24,330 bases of DNA, from positions 1 to 24,330 of IMG/VR virus record IMGVR_UViG_3300034374_002052; one strand, written 5' to 3'. Position 1 is the first letter of the stretch. Each line of letters starts with the position of its first letter. This document shows positions 23,665 to 24,330 of this stretch, piece by piece. This DNA comes from a virus. The position numbers were made by a program, and so were the translations under genes. Below the pieces are notes generated by a model. That model was not told the DNA's origin. It saw only the letters and a list, made by a program, of their open reading frames with translations, and ran no database searches.

Positions 23665-24330
23665 TTAAAGGCTATCAGGCGGGGATTGTTCCCTCCAGCG
23701 TGCAACCCTCTCGGCGTTGGCCTTCTTCAGTTCAGCCCTTCGCTCTGGCGAGATGTCCTTGTTCCATCCAAAGGGCTCGGCAGTCCGTCCATTGCGGCCC
23801 TTGTGCGCTCCAGATCCTTCAGTTGCGCATACTGCCTCCTGTCTTCTGGCGTACCCGTCCAGCACGTGCTGAGGTACGACAGGCTTGCCTTGATCTGCTC
23901 CATCGGCGGCACAGGCATCCCGTATTTGGTCGAGCGCTCTCTGCCAGCTCTTTGCGTCTCCTGGCGACTGAGGCGCTGGTAGTTCAAGCGGGTCATAGCT
24001 GTCGTGATTGGTTTTGTTTGGCCGTGCCTGCTTCCGCCCTGACGGGGGACCCATCACCTTGATTGCATGCCTCTGGGCTTCCAGCATCTCGGGGTGCGTG
24101 ATCCGATAGCTGGCCTTTGAGCTCCCCTTGCCCGTAGGCAGGTAGCCGTTGTGCTGAATCAGCCCTGCATCAAGCAATCCATTGATCGCTTTCAACACAG
24201 TGGCCTTGCCCAGGTGCAACTTGTCAGCAATCCCCTTGTGACTCCACTTGGTCGTTCCGCTGTTCCCGTTCTCGTCGTCATGGTGGACCCAAGCCGAATC
24301 CCACAGGAAGACGTAAACCAGCAATGCGGT
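23665..24330 (-). CDS. Winged helix-turn-helix DNA-binding protein (start beyond window edge)
   Basis: The frame stays open to the right edge. The first possible start inside, TTG 24324, is preceded by in-frame Thr and Ala codons, so the true start is probably outside. At least 219 residues are visible. Residues 26-57 (counted from the TTG) form a winged helix: KWSHKGIADKLHLGKATVLK, then INGLLDAGLIQ, and a wing ending with KASYRI (70-75). This is the fold of phage replication initiators and of GntR- or MarR-like regulators. The C-terminal half is basic and disordered, ending in a helix ELKKANAERVARWREQ. It may control or initiate replication, or regulate genes. The upstream context that would tell is missing. 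A terminator directly follows, so it belongs to a separate transcription unit from the virion genes. Confidence 0.68.
   Translation of the reverse strand, partial: TALLVYVFLWDSAWVHHDDENGNSGTTKWSHKGIADKLHLGKATVLKAINGLLDAGLIQHNGYLPTGKGSSKASYRITHPEMLEAQRHAIKVMGPPSGRKQARPNKTNHDSYDPLELPAPQSPGDAKSWQRALDQIRDACAADGADQGKPVVPQHVLDGYARRQEAVCATEGSGAHKGRNGRTAEPFGWNKDISPERRAELKKANAERVARWREQSPPDSL

Noticed and set aside
1-24330. CRISPR arrays, insertion sequences, rRNA or tRNA genes, photosynthesis or other auxiliary metabolic genes.
   Set aside because: None were seen on either strand: no regularly spaced repeats, transposase motifs or metabolic enzyme signatures.

Overview
The window looks like the late (virion) half of a lytic-type, T7-like podovirus genome, or a prophage or uncultured relative of one. 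The gene order and protein families match T7 genes 8 to 17: portal, scaffold, major capsid, tail tubular A, tail tubular B, gp13-, gp14- and gp15-like internal proteins, very large ejection proteins, and the N-terminus of a gp17-type tail fibre. The sequence is moderately GC-rich. Several small genes resemble what I recall from marine and freshwater podoviruses (cyanophage- or pelagiphage-like). No host marker gene lies in the window, so a picocyanobacterial host is only a guess.

Nearly everything is read on the minus strand, from right to left. Region A (24330-23665) is a winged-helix DNA-binding protein, open at the window edge and closed by a strong intrinsic terminator (23606-23649). Region B (23568-21357) is a small Gly-rich beta protein followed by the terminase large subunit. 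Region C (21125-21379) is a single plus-strand gene, the probable small terminase. It overlaps the 3' end of the large terminase tail to tail and diverges from the rest of the late block. Region D (21029-19593) is four small genes; the last three are paralogues ending in a shared LRI...G(S/A)GLNI tail. Region E (19590-12122) is portal, scaffold, capsid, the two tail tubular proteins and a gp13/GNAT-like protein. Region F (12122-523) is the ejectosome: gp14-like, gp15-like, a 1658-residue multidomain protein and an 1136-residue gp16-like protein. Region G (490-1) is the start of the tail fibre, cut by the window edge.

Most gene borders are ATGA or TGATG overlaps or 1-2 nt gaps, so the block is probably translationally coupled. 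The clear exception is the capsid gene. It has a 97-nt leader with two small hairpins and a 97-nt trailer with an intrinsic terminator, which suggests separately tuned capsid expression.

The most interesting content is the cargo that would be packaged and ejected. The 1658-residue protein carries a ParB/sulfiredoxin-like GHNR motif, a DLDxAAYII module and an HExxH metallopeptidase motif. This is the architecture of 'polyvalent proteins' thought to be injected with phage DNA to counter host systems. The three-gene GLNI cassette sits where T7 encodes gp6.7 and gp7.3, virion proteins known to be ejected, and its shared tail may be a virion-packaging or ejection tag.
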